DNA of 64,000 bases, taken from positions 213,459,742-213,523,741 of the forward strand of contig CM062818.1 in the NCBI GenBank assembly GCA_031772625.1. Direction: 5' to 3'. Each line of letters begins with the position of its first letter. The stretch's first letter is position 1. The notes beneath the pieces are model-generated. The model had not been told where the DNA came from, ran no database searches, and saw only the letters and a program-made list of their open reading frames with translations. The DNA is from Pinus tabuliformis. Taxonomy: Eukaryota; Streptophyta; Pinopsida; Pinales; Pinaceae. Below are positions 46,208 to 56,461 of the stretch, piece by piece. Made by a program: the position numbers and the translations under genes.

Positions 46208-48916
46208 CTGAAATTAAGGGTGAATGGTCCCAAGTAAGTAAGTTATTTTAAAATCAAGTCATCATCAGGGAAAACTCTAAAACTCCTACCATTGAAACCC
46301 AATATAGAGACAGTTTTTAGGAAAATATTTTGATGGACAGCATTGTGGCATGTCATAAATAAGCATCCACATGGACTTGTTCTAGGGTTGTTTAAAATAA
46401 CTTCTTGTTTCTTTTGAATAAATCTTCTTGTAATACTAGAGAGGCCACTCAGTTTTGGTGATATTTTCAGTGCTTTGTTTAGTTATGTGAATTCGTTAGA
46501 TGCAAAACAAGTATTGGTTAATTTCATGAAAACCAATCTGCAGAATTGGAAATGTAAGCATATGTGCATGAATGTAGTAGAGAAAGGGGTACTGTTCTAA
46601 TTGAAGTGAGAGTGAAAGAGACCTTTTGAAAATGTTATTGTTTCAAGCAGTTGGAACGGTATCAGTAGGAATCAATATGTAGAAATTAAACAGAATAAAT
46701 GGGAATCAAGGTGAATCAAGCATTGTATTGCATATCAAATCTAATAAAGTACCAATGATTCTACAGCTCTGGTTAAGTACTCAATAGTGCTTCCAAGGTT
46801 GCAGAACTTCAATCTACAGTCATAGATATTGAATGGGTGTTTGCAGTTATATTGTTCCTCTGCCAAGAACTCTGCTCTTTTGGACCTCAATTCCCCTCAA
46901 ATAAAGATGTTCTGTTTAATTGGAACTTATTTACATCCTAACATGCAGGTCGATTTCTCCAAGAGAATGTACCTGGGCAACAAATGATATCCAAGTTGAA
47001 ATCTTAACAACGGAATTAACTAATTATTTTCAATCGATTTCCTTCATTGTTGCTAGTTGATTTTTCTTGGGATTATCGACATCTCATTTATTGGGTTCAC
47101 CTCACCCTGATTTGAACTTCTTTCATTTGAATCAACTTCATCTCTGGTTAGAACATTTTTTGATTGATTTCATTTTCCAACAAATGTGGTATTTAAGTTA
47201 CTTTCTTCTTGCAAGTCGATTTTACCGTTATTAGTACACTGCTAGTAGATTTGTTTGACATGATCATTTTCTTCAATTTCAGGGTCGACTAGCTTAATGA
47301 TAGTGTCATTTTGCTTCAGCTCATGTTCATTCATCAGTTCTCAATTGATTCTCTCTGTGTTCAAAATGGATTCAAGTAGCTTAGGAATTACATCGATTTC
47401 CATGTTCATTCATCAGTTCTCAACTGATTCTCTCTGTGTTCAATGGATTCAAGTAGCTTGGAAATCACATCAATTTCCTTTTATATTGTATTAAAATGTA
47501 CAGGAATGTCATAGTGGAATTGCTTTCCACAACAATACTTCTTTGTAACTATGGACTTTATCTCAACTCAACTGGATTTCATTTCTAACAAGAGATTTCC
47601 TTAATAAATTCCTCTTGACAAATTTTTCTGTTATAAAAATTTGCAAAAGCATACCCTTGGTATAGCTCACTACAGAAGAAAATTCATTTTTGAAGCATAA
47701 TTCTTATGCTTGCAACTTTCATTTCTCTGTATAGACTTTCTAGAAAATAAATTGCGTGTAAAGAGTCTATATTCCACTCTTGGATTCATTTTGTTGGAGA
47801 GTTATGTGAAGGACTAACGAACCTAGTAGTCACAGGACGAAACAAACCCTGAGGCAGTAAAAATTTGTACATGGGTCCACATTTGCTCCCGTTATGGTCC
47901 TTACAGAGAGTGCATTGAAGGTAGGTATGTTGCAGTTGGTAGAATATGATGAATGTGCTCCCTTCATGTTCTGTAAGACGACAACTTACAATTATTTGAC
48001 AATTTCCTCATCCAAATGATTTTGAATGAGTAATTTCATCTAAATTTAACTGATTTTCAAACTGGGATTTAGTCTTCTTAATTTAACTGATTTTCAAACT
48101 GAGATTTAGTCAGTGTTATTGAGGAGTGAAATAGAAACTGATTTTCTCTTGCAGAGAATAACAAGGATTGGTGTGAGCTTATACTCTGCCTTATAGACCT
48201 TCAAATACAAATAAGCTCTTGTATCCCTATTTCAATCACATAATTTAAATGAATATAATGTCATTTTATTAGAAAAATGCAATGAGTATGAAATAGATCA
48301 TCAGAATGGCCACTGTAGCCCAGGCTGGTGAGAACTTGAGTATTTTATATCTGACTAAACACATGCACATGAAAAGAAACATCACCTGACACAGACATGA
48401 ACAAGATAGAATCTAGATATTAGAATTTTGGGGAAAAACAATTGCGCCTTAACAGAGAGCTTCTTATCCTACACCACACATTTCACTCTTTCAAGGTGGA
48501 GTTACAAACTGAACATGCAATGACTGAGCTGCATGGTCACCAAAGTTGTAACACACCCAAAAAAACAATGCTTCATATCGGCTTCTCAATTATGTGTGTT
48601 TAGCATTAGTGATATAGTCTCTTCTGAACTTTTATTTCAAGTAGAAATTCGATTAAATTTCAGAAGTGCAAGAAATCACAGAAAACCCTCCGGCAGTAAA
48701 TTGATAGGAGAAATCTTCAAAAAAACCTGGAAGCTGTGCTGTTCATATTGTCCTGGACTTTTCAGCCAAGTTAATATGTCTGTAAAGAATACTATTTTAT
48801 CCTGAGAAAAGATTGACACTTTGTTTATCACCAGATGAAAATAAATTAGAAGCAAAACATCAGGTTGGTGACAAATCCAAAACAAGTTCCAAGACTGTAA
48901 CCCAAGCTGCAAAACA
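46208..48916. other. Non-coding part of the 12.36-kb insertion
   Basis: A/T-rich, intron-like. It has a tandem duplication at 47322-47477 and a small 35-bp duplication near 48040-48110 (TTTAACTGATTTTCAAACTG twice). No exon recognised. Confidence 0.5.
47322..47477. repeat. About 78-bp tandem duplication
   Basis: Units 47322-47400 and 47401-47477 both begin CATGTTCATTCATCAGTTCT and end in CATC(G/A)ATTTCC. They differ by a small indel and several substitutions. Confidence 0.9.
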
Positions 48917-49090
48917 TCAAAAAACTGATTGTCCCAGAGTGGGATGCACTATGGGAAGCTGTGCTGTCCCATCTTTTACTAGTGTCAGCTTCATAGCACC
49001 TGCTTCCATTTCCAGCAGCTCTGTCTTTAAGAGAGCATCGGCCTCTATCTTGATAGTGTTGTCATCAAGAGATTTGTAGCTGATTTCCAT
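48917..49090 (-). pseudogene. Possible coding fragment beside the CMGC kinase exon
   Basis: A 57-codon minus-strand frame from ATG 49090: MEISYKSLDDNTIKIEADAL, then LEMEAGAMKLTLVKDG. The composition is protein-like and it adjoins the kinase exon in another frame. It may be a 3' exon of the same parent or a chance frame. Confidence 0.3.
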
Positions 49091-49092
49091 TT

Positions 49093-49370
49093 TTAATCTT
49101 TATGGTAGCCATTTATAGTCCTGTAGGACTGAAAGTATGGATGTTGCAAAGCTTCATTAGCTGTTATTCTTTTGTTTCCATCCACTTGTAACATTTGTTT
49201 CAGCAAATCCACACCTTCTAGACACCCAACATTTTTAACAAATCTTGTGAGGGATGGGAAAGGATTTCTCGGATTTGGAAATATGATATCCAACTGCTCC
49301 TTTACAGATTGCCCACGAAATAGCGGCTCACCGATGAACAATTCTGCCGACATGTTATTTGTTGCTTTTT
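49093..49370 (-). pseudogene. Captured C-lobe fragment of a CMGC (CDK-like) kinase
   Basis: Minus-strand frame reads AELFIGEPLFRG, then QLDIIF, a diverged stretch, LLKQMLQVDGNKRITANEAL and QHPYF, ending at TAA 49093-49095. These are kinase subdomains IX-XI as in CDKs and MAP kinases: the E(L/I)xxGxPLFxG turn, the conserved Arg in KRITA and the final HPYF. N-lobe, HRD and DFG regions are absent. An AG acceptor-like site (AAAAAGCAAC) lies just upstream at about 49365. The parent gene is not identified. Confidence 0.7.
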
Positions 49371-49787
49371 CCTAGACTAGCTCTCACAAAGCATTTGAGT
49401 TGTTCCTGTTCCTGGTTGGTTTTTTTATAATTTTATAGACAAGTTCCATGTCGTGGAAATGTGAAAAAAGATAGTGATATTGCCACCATGTGGCTCTTAT
49501 CATATATGGTTTTATACTTCTTCAAAAAATTCTCTAAGAGTTCACAATGCTAAAATTCACTAGGACTTTACAAAGTTTTATTATTTAGTGAAAGACTTGC
49601 CAAGTTCTTACAAGATTTTATAATTGAGTAAAATATTCGCCATGCCTGGTGAGAGATTCGCCAGAAAATTATATATACATATTATATTATTGATAAAATT
49701 GCCTTCCAATTTTCCTATATACCATGGAGATTCGCCCAATTATTATATTTATAAATTTGGGGGGGGGGGTTCTTAAAATTTTCCCTG

Positions 49788-50261
49788 TTTACTAGCCTCT
49801 GTAGCAGCAACATACTCTGCTTCTGTTGTTGAAAGTGCAACAACACTTTGGATTTTTGAAACCCAACTTACAGCTGTTCCTCCAATAGTGAATACATATC
49901 CTGTAGTGCTCCTCCTGTTATCTCTGTCACCTGCCATATCTGCATCAACATATCCTTGTAGGGAGATGTTTGAACCACCAAAGCATAATGCTTGATTTGT
50001 GGTACCTTTCAAATATCTGAGAATCCATTTCACTGCCATCCAATGTTCCTTTCCTGGATTGTTCATGTACCTGCTTACAACTCCCACTGCATGTGCAATA
50101 TCAGGCCTTGTGCAGACCATTGCATACATTAAGCTTCGAACTGTTGATGCATATGGAACTTTAGACATATAATCCATGTCTTCTTGGGTCTTTGGGCACA
50201 TTTCCTTGCTAAGTTTGAAATGGCTAGCAAACGGTGTACTAACTGGTTTTGCATTGTGCAT
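49788..50261 (-). pseudogene. Copia-2 RNase H, N-terminal part
   Basis: Frame NAKPVSTPFASHFKLS, YASTVRSLMYAMVCTRPDIA, GYVDADMAGD, RRSTTGYVF and LSTTEAEYVAATEASK. It is cut by the 12.36-kb insertion after the Lys codon and completed at 37129-37416. A TGA at about 50264 (CGA to TGA at an expected Arg) separates it from RT in the same frame. Confidence 0.92.
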
Positions 50262-50267
50262 GTTAAA

Positions 50268-51071
50268 TCATTTCAACACCTTTTGTATGTACTCATTCTG
50301 AGACAATGTTAATTTACGATTTTTCCTGTCTCTAGTTATTCTCATACCAAGGATTTGTTTTGCAGCTCCCAAATCCTTCATTGCAAATGAATTTGCCAAT
50401 TTTCTTTTGAGCACATTTATTTCCTGCATGTTAGATCCTGCAACAAGCATGTCATCTACATACAATAACAATATAATATAGATGCCATCATTTTGCTTTT
50501 TCAAATAAACACAATGATCAGAGTGACATCTAGTATAACCTTGTTCAGACATAAACTTGTCACATTTTAGATACCACTGCCTTGGAGCCTGTTTTAAGCC
50601 ATACAAGCTCTTCTTCAACCTGCACACTAGTTTCTCCTTCCCTTCCACCTCATATCCTTGTGGCTGCTGCATATATATCTCTTCCTCCAAATCCCCATGG
50701 AGAAAGGCTATCTTTACATCTAACTGCTCAAGATGCAAATCTTCAGCTGCTACAAGACTTAAAATGGTTCTGATTGAAGTCATTTTAACAACAGGAGAAA
50801 ATATTTCATCAAAATCAATACCTTTCTTCTGTGCAAACCCCTTCACCACAAGTCTAGCTTTATACCTCTGTTTTCCTCCATCTTCTTCCTTCAGCTTGTA
50901 AACCCATTTATTCTTCAACGTAGTTTTTCCTACATGCAACCTGACTAAATCCCAAGTCTGGTTATGCATTAAGGAGTCCATCTCTTCTTCCATGGCTACC
51001 TCCCACTTCTTCCTGTTTTCAACCTGCATTGCTTCTTCATAACACTCGGGCTCACCGGAATCAGTCAACAA
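50268..51071 (-). pseudogene. Copia-2 reverse transcriptase
   Basis: Complete RT frame: WKVAMEEEM-like start (KWEVAMEEEMDSL), YKARLVVKGFAQ, FDEIFSPVVKM, LDVKIAFLHGDL, SLYGLKQAPRQWY and an intact active site LLLYVDDMLVAGS. It shares one frame with integrase upstream, separated by a TAG at 51159-51161. Confidence 0.92.
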
Positions 51072-51158
51072 TAAATAATATAATGAAGGAGAGTATTGTT
51101 CAGGGGGTCTACTTATCCTGGTAGATCTTCTAACACCACTTTCAAGTGTTTGGCGTGC

Positions 51159-52379
51159 CTATTTTTGTTGTGGTGGTTGTTGTTGTTGATTATTTTTATT
51201 TTCAGGCACCTTTCCTTTTTCAATGATTTCATAAAGAACTGCGTATTCCTTGTTTTCCTTTTCCTGTTTCTTTTCCTGCAACTGATTCTTATACAAGACC
51301 TTTTCATTGAATATTACATCTCTGCTCCTAATGGTTTTGTGATTTTCGTAATCATATAAGCGATAACCAAAATCATTAACACCATATCCAATAAAGGTAC
51401 ATTTCTTTGACTTTGCCTCAAGCTTTGTTCTATTTTCTTTATCAATATGGACAAAGGCCTCACAACCAAAAGGCTTTAAAATAGAGTAGTTTACCTTTTT
51501 ACCTGTCCATGCTTCCTCTGGAACACCACCATCCAAGGAACTTGAAGGCCCTCTGTTTATTAGATAAACAACAGTATCTACAGCATCTACCCAAAACTGT
51601 AAAGGCAATCCTGCATGCAATCTCATGCACCTTGCACGCTCCATGATTGTTCTGTTCATCCTTTCTGACACACCATTTTCTTGTGGTGTTCTTGGAACTG
51701 TCTTCTTTCTGCGAATTCCATGCTCTGAACAGTACCTATCAAACTCTTTGCTGCAATATTCACCTCCATTCTCTGATCTAAGAGACTTCAATTTCTTTCC
51801 TGTCTCAATCTCAACCAAAGCTTTCCATTTCTTGAAAGTATCAAATACATCAGATTTATTCTTAATACAATAAATCCAAGTTTTTCTAGTTGCATCATCA
51901 ATAAAAGTAACATAATAACGAGAGCCACTGAGAGATGATACCTGAGCAGGTCCCCATACATCTGTATGCACAAGATCTAATTTTTAATTCTTCTTTTCTT
52001 TCCCAACTCTGAGAAATCTGACTCTCTTCCGTTTTCCATAAATGCAATTCTCACAGAAGTCCAAATCAACATTCTTCAAACCCGGCAACAAATTCCTTGA
52101 GTGAAGAATCTTCATCCCCTTTTCACTCATGTGTCTGAGCCTATGATGCCATAATGTTGCATCTGCTCCTTTGGAAGTTAAAGCATTAACAGAGTTAGAA
52201 ATACCATTGCATAAATACAATGTACCAACCTTTTCGCCTTTTGCTATTACCAGGGCTCCTTTGGTGACCTTCCAAGCTTTATCTATGAAAGTTGTCACAC
52301 AACCTTCACCGCCTAACTGCCCTGTTGAAATCAGATTTTCTTTAGATCTAGAACATGCCTTACCTCCTTTAATAGCCAT
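51159..52379 (-). pseudogene. Copia-2 integrase
   Basis: Zinc-binding part WHHRLRHMSEKGM...CENCIYGK, then core VHTDVWGP, FIDDATRKTW, RSENGGEYCS and PQENGVSERMNR, then PFGCEAFVH and TFIGY. The second catalytic Asp of the DDE triad (usually RSDNGGEY) is Glu. One TAA near 51983 interrupts the frame. Confidence 0.92.
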
Positions 52380-52797
52380 TGGTTTCCATTTTGTTGTTTT
52401 ACAAGAACCTTACCCATTCCAACGAATTTACAAGGTTTATCATCACCCGGACGAACTTGTCCAAAATCTCATTGAAAATAGTCATGAAAGTATTTCTTAT
52501 CAGGTGTGGCATGGAATGAAGCCCCTGAATCTACCACCCAGGAATCAGTAATATTTTCGAAAGAAAGAATCAAAGCATCATGTAACACCTCACCTGCCAC
52601 ATTTGCTTCATGATTGTTTTCTTGTTGTGCATCTCCTTCTTTTCCCTTCCGAGATCTACAGTCTTTCTTTAGGTGTCCTTTCTTCCCACATTTTCAGCAC
52701 ACTATCCCCGATTTGGACTTGGATCTACCTTTCCTTGATTTACTGCGATATCCTGAGCTCTTTCCTCTTTCCATTTTTCTTCCTCTAGACTCTGCAT
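52380..52797 (-). pseudogene. Copia-2 zinc knuckle and protease
   Basis: Read across stops. The zinc knuckle is KCGKKGHLKKDC (about 52660-52695), where the preceding Cys codon is TGA. The aspartic protease motif WVVDSGASFHATP lies at about 52505-52545. Frame changes on both sides prevent fusion with gag or integrase. Confidence 0.85.
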
Positions 52798-53430
52798 TCA
52801 AAGCATTTCCCGATGTCTCACCAGAGCTTTTCCGTCACTTTCCTCGCTAAGGATAGCACCGACAACATCATCAAACTTTAAAGTACTAGATCCAGAAACG
52901 GAGTTACTAATGGCCATTACCAAACCATTCCAACTTTCTGGTAATGAGCACAAGAATAACAGAGCTCTAACTTCATCATCAAAGTTTACCCCTACAGAAC
53001 TTAACTGACTTGTAACTGTATTAAAATCATTTAAATGGTTTGCAACAGATCCACCTTCCGACATGTTCATATTAAATAACCGTTTCATAAGAAATACCTT
53101 GTTTGAGGCCGAGGGTTTTTCATATAGTTTTGACAACGTCTGCATCAAACCCTCTGTCGTGGTTTCCTTCGAAATGTTGAAGGCGACTGATGCAACAAGG
53201 CACAACCGTATTGTTCCAAGTGCCTTTCTATCCAGAAGGTTCCATTCTTCGTCTTTCATACCCGTCGACATCTTTGTTTTTCCGCCCAATGGTAGGTATA
53301 GATCTTTCTGATACAGATAATCTTCCATCTGCATCTTGCACAGCGAGAAGTTTTGGCCGTTAAATTTCTCGACCCTAAACTTACCATCTTCCGCCATTGC
53401 TCCCACTTGAACCAGGAACACTTCTTTCAT
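52798..53430 (-). pseudogene. Copia-2 gag
   Basis: 210-codon frame: [68 protein letters not shown] and [11 protein letters not shown]. This is the copia gag core typical of TNT1/Tork elements. The usual Trp in NFSLWKxQM is Cys here. Confidence 0.9.
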
Positions 53431-53472
53431 GCGAGTTTATCAGCCAAATAGACCTTCGGCTCTGATACCAGT

Positions 53473-54039
53473 TGTTAGAAAATTATATATTACGGAGCAA
53501 TAGAACAAATAAAATATTGCAGAAATATAAACACAGAAAACACACAAAACAAGAGAGACACAGATATACATGGTTCACCCAGTTTGGGCTACGTCCACCC
53601 CGAACAGCCAGTCCTTCCTTTCTATTATCGAGCAAAATGAAGAGACACAACCTACAGTAAATCCGCTGTAATATCCTCTGTTTTCTCTCACAGTCTTACC
53701 TCTCTATTTCTCGCTCACAGAATACACATCTATCGCACAGCCTCAAATACAATACCCTCATACAAAGAGAGGGGTTGCCTTCTAGGGAAAAAAACCCTAA
53801 ACTAAACATAAGTTCTACCGTCAGATCATCCGCCTAATGAACGGCCCAGGTTGACTAGAAATTACTATACTTTTACAAGGCAATTTTACAAGGCTCCCAA
53901 AGGTTGCAGCCACCCCCCCTGGACCCCCCCCCCCCTGTAGCAAATATTTTACGGGCGGTGTTGCCGCCCCCATTTCGAACTGGGGTCCTATGTGGCAATA
54001 CCTTTGAATATAGAAGATAATCAGGCTCCACACCCAACA
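53473..54039 (-). repeat. 5' LTR of Copia-2
   Basis: 567 bp. It is followed on its gag side by the exact minus-strand primer site TGGTATCAGAGC and on the outer side by CCGCC. Confidence 0.95.
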
Positions 54040-55766
54040 CCGCCCATAAATTTTAGAACCAAGGTAGGGGGGTCTCTCAAAATCACTCGGTGGTTTCTTT
54101 GGATGCATGATGAACGAGCATTGGCATGGCCATGGGACCTCTCCAACACAAGAATTACAAGCGACACAAGCACAAAAAAATAATAGAAATGAAATAAACA
54201 AGTTGTAGGTGACATGACAAGATCATATTACCAGTTATGGACCTGGAGATGATATGAGCATGATGATGATGTGGCAATATAGGACTAGGACATGTGGCAG
54301 GTATTTTCAATGTTTTTGGGTTGCCAAGTGGGCTAAATCTAGGTGACATGTGGAAAACTCATAGGAGGTCACGTGGATAGTGTCATGTTAGCATGACATT
54401 GGAGTGATGTCAACTTGACAGTTTTAGGAGGAGAACAATGAGAAATGCTTGAGGAATTTTTTTTGGGATTGATCAAGTGCTCAAATTTATGCTCAACAAT
54501 AAAAGCTGTCAAAATGGTGTGGAACCTAAAGGACCATGTAGTGCTCATCATCCTCAATCTGGCGCAACTCATCTCACATGAAACAAACACCATATGCTCC
54601 CAGAAACATGATCTGTTCACTTTGTCAAATAGGTAAAAAATTTGCAGATGGATGAATAGGCATCCGTACAGCCTAGGTGGAAAAAGGAATATTCTCATAA
54701 TATTCCTAGAATATTCTCAAAATATGATATTAGGTTGGCATCGTTTGATTGGCCCATGTGTTATTATTTTGACCAATCAAGAGGTGACACGTGGCTAAGT
54801 CGAAGGTTGTCATGTGTCCTCCTAATGACATACACAATTTTGTTGGCAAGATAGGTCGGAGGCCACAAGAATCGAAACTGTGACCTCTCACAGCACATGG
54901 CAACACCTTACCACTCTGCATATGCATTGATACTTCACATCATTGGATGCGGGTTAGTGTTAATGTTTATTGACCACCAAGTTGGGGGAGAACGCCAGTG
55001 TAACTGTCGGCGTCCCTCCCATGTGAACATTATCCGTAGCATGAAGCAGTTATGGAAACCGTCACTGTGACCCCCGGACAAGTGGCGCATGTGACAACTC
55101 CTAAACCGTTAGCATTCATCAAGGTTGTCAGAGGGAGGGGTGGCTAGCGCCAGGGTCTAGCCCCTGGGTGCATGGCCCCCATATGACCTAGATTTTGGTT
55201 CTAAGGCCTCAACGACCAAATTAATGATCCTACAAATTTGCCCCTAATTTGGAGAATTTTTTGTTCCGTTAGCAGAAAATGGGGCGAATTTATAGGATGA
55301 TGCCGAATTTGGTGCAAATTATGGAGTGAATAATGGGGAAACCAGGAGAGGTCATAACTTTCTCAGTTTTCAACCAAATTGGATGCTAAAAGAGGTTAGG
55401 TAGCCATTTTTGGACATTCTAGACTCATTGAAGCAAGTTTCAGGAGCATTTGAGCATTGTAAACATGTCTTTTTACACTTTTGAGCATAGTAGAGAGGCC
55501 CAAGCCATTGGAAGCCAGACCAAGGAGACGTAGCCCATGAGGGGTGAACTCCTTTATCATGCTCCTGTTGTGATGTTTTTTTTATGATGTTTTGTACATG
55601 TTTATGTTGTTGTTCAGTCCCTTATTTATGTTAAATTGCTCATAAAATTGACATAAAAATACATTTTTCACTTGCAAAAATTCATGAATCCTTAAGCACA
55701 CTAAAAGAATTTTGTTTCTAATCTGAGGAGGATCTTAACACAACAATCTAATATTCTAAATCGGAT
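54040..55766. other. Copia-2 right flank and 5' LTR of Gypsy-3 (start unresolved)
   Basis: No coding sequence. The part directly before 55767 must be a 5' LTR, because a primer-binding site follows. Its left end is not visible and the partner LTR lies beyond the window. Anchor phrase at the LTR end: CTAAATCGGATCA. Confidence 0.5.
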
Positions 55767-55768
55767 CA

Positions 55769-55782
55769 TTTTGGTATCAGAG
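55769..55782 (+). promoter_or_regulatory. tRNA-iMet primer-binding site of Gypsy-3
   Basis: TTGGTATCAGAGCA starts about 2 nt after the LTR end. It matches the 3' end of initiator tRNA-Met, the usual primer in plant LTR elements. Confidence 0.85.
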
Positions 55783-55833
55783 CACTAGGTTTTCTTTGTG
55801 AAAGAAGGATTTAACTATTTGCAAGTTTTTGTC

Positions 55834-56461
55834 ATGCTTACAAGGTTAAAACTCAAAAGAGGAGAAGGGAAGCTGGTTGGAAGCCCTGAAGTTGGGTTAA
55901 GGGGAAGGAGAGCAAGGTTGCCACAATCTCCAATACCAGTTCAGACTCAAGTTTTAGCTGCGACTCCAGAGATCATGTCTCATGAAGGAGAGCCTACAAA
56001 CATGACAGAATATGAGAAGACCTTCAAAAAGGATTTTGTTGATATGACAGAGATGGTGAAGGTCCTTTATGAAGAGAGGAATACTAGGTTGAAAGGGGAA
56101 AGTACCAAACCTCCCAAAGAAGAAGGTTCTTCAAGAGGAAGTAATGGAAATGGAGACAAACCTCCACCCTCTCCACCATATTCTTCATCTTCTTCTTCAC
56201 AAGTATCTTCACCCTCTTCCACTAACATAACCCTTACTCATGCTCATCATCATACTTCAAAAGGAACTGGTAAATCACCTTTTTTAAAACTTGAAGTTAA
56301 ATTTGAGTTGCCCATGTATAATGGTGAAGTGAATGCAGAGAAGCTTGACAATTGGATTCACCGGTTGGAGGTCTATTGCAGGATTCAAAACCCTCAAGAG
56401 GATGGCATAAAGATTCAGTTAGCTTCCTTGAGAATGGAGGGTGAAACACTAGTATGGTGGG
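55834..56461 (+). pseudogene. Gypsy-3 gag, part 1
   Basis: ATG 55834. A low-complexity Ser/Pro region is followed by the gag core FELPMYNGEVNAEKLDNWIH, LEVYCRIQNP and MEGETLVWW. It ends at the duplication GTGGG (56457-56461). Gag continues at 63415 with ESKIQEE, as expected after WW in this family. Confidence 0.88.

Larger units (their letters stand above)
37426..49787. mobile_element. 12.36-kb gene-fragment-carrying insertion, Mutator-like by target duplication
   Basis: It interrupts the Copia-2 RNase H codons and is flanked by perfect 9-bp repeats TTTACTAGC (37417-37425 and 49788-49796). Nine bp is the usual duplication of Mutator-like elements and excludes Helitrons (none), LTR elements (4-6 bp) and CACTA elements (3 bp). 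The terminal 16 bp are only weakly inverted (AAGG-TTAATTTTA against CAGGGAAAATTTTA). GGCGAAT lies close inside both ends in opposite orientation (37441, 37491; complement at 49635, 49656, 49730). Cargo: a KH/STAR exon, kinase exons, an RGG-protein exon and a CMGC kinase exon. No transposase was recognised. Confidence 0.8.
36488..54039 (-). mobile_element. Ty1/copia element (Copia-2) split by a 12.4-kb insertion
   Basis: Minus-strand element with LTRs 36488-37032 and 53473-54039 (TGTTAGAAAA...CCCAACA). The target duplication is CCACC/CCGCC (36483-36487 and 54040-54044, one mismatch). A canonical primer-binding site TGGTATCAGAGC (minus strand, about 53459-53470) and purine tract AAGTGGGAGAT are present. 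Without the insertion it would be about 5.2 kb. RT keeps YVDD. Only a few stops interrupt the pol frame, so it was fairly young when split. It resembles the Tork/TNT1 group by gag and pol motifs. Confidence 0.94.

Noticed and set aside
49755..49770. G run as a G-quadruplex or telomere signal
   Set aside because: A single homopolymer of G near the insertion end without further G tracts; similar C runs occur in the LTRs.
37426..49787. Helitron as explanation of the gene-fragment insertion
   Set aside because: Helitrons insert between A and T without target duplication and end CTRR after a hairpin; here a clear 9-bp duplication is present.
37426..49787. A normal intact host gene cluster
   Set aside because: The whole stretch interrupts a retrotransposon frame with a target duplication, and each gene piece lacks essential exons.
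53472..53660. 62-codon frame matching part of the frame at 36.5 kb
   Set aside because: The similarity is only because both are LTR copies of Copia-2.
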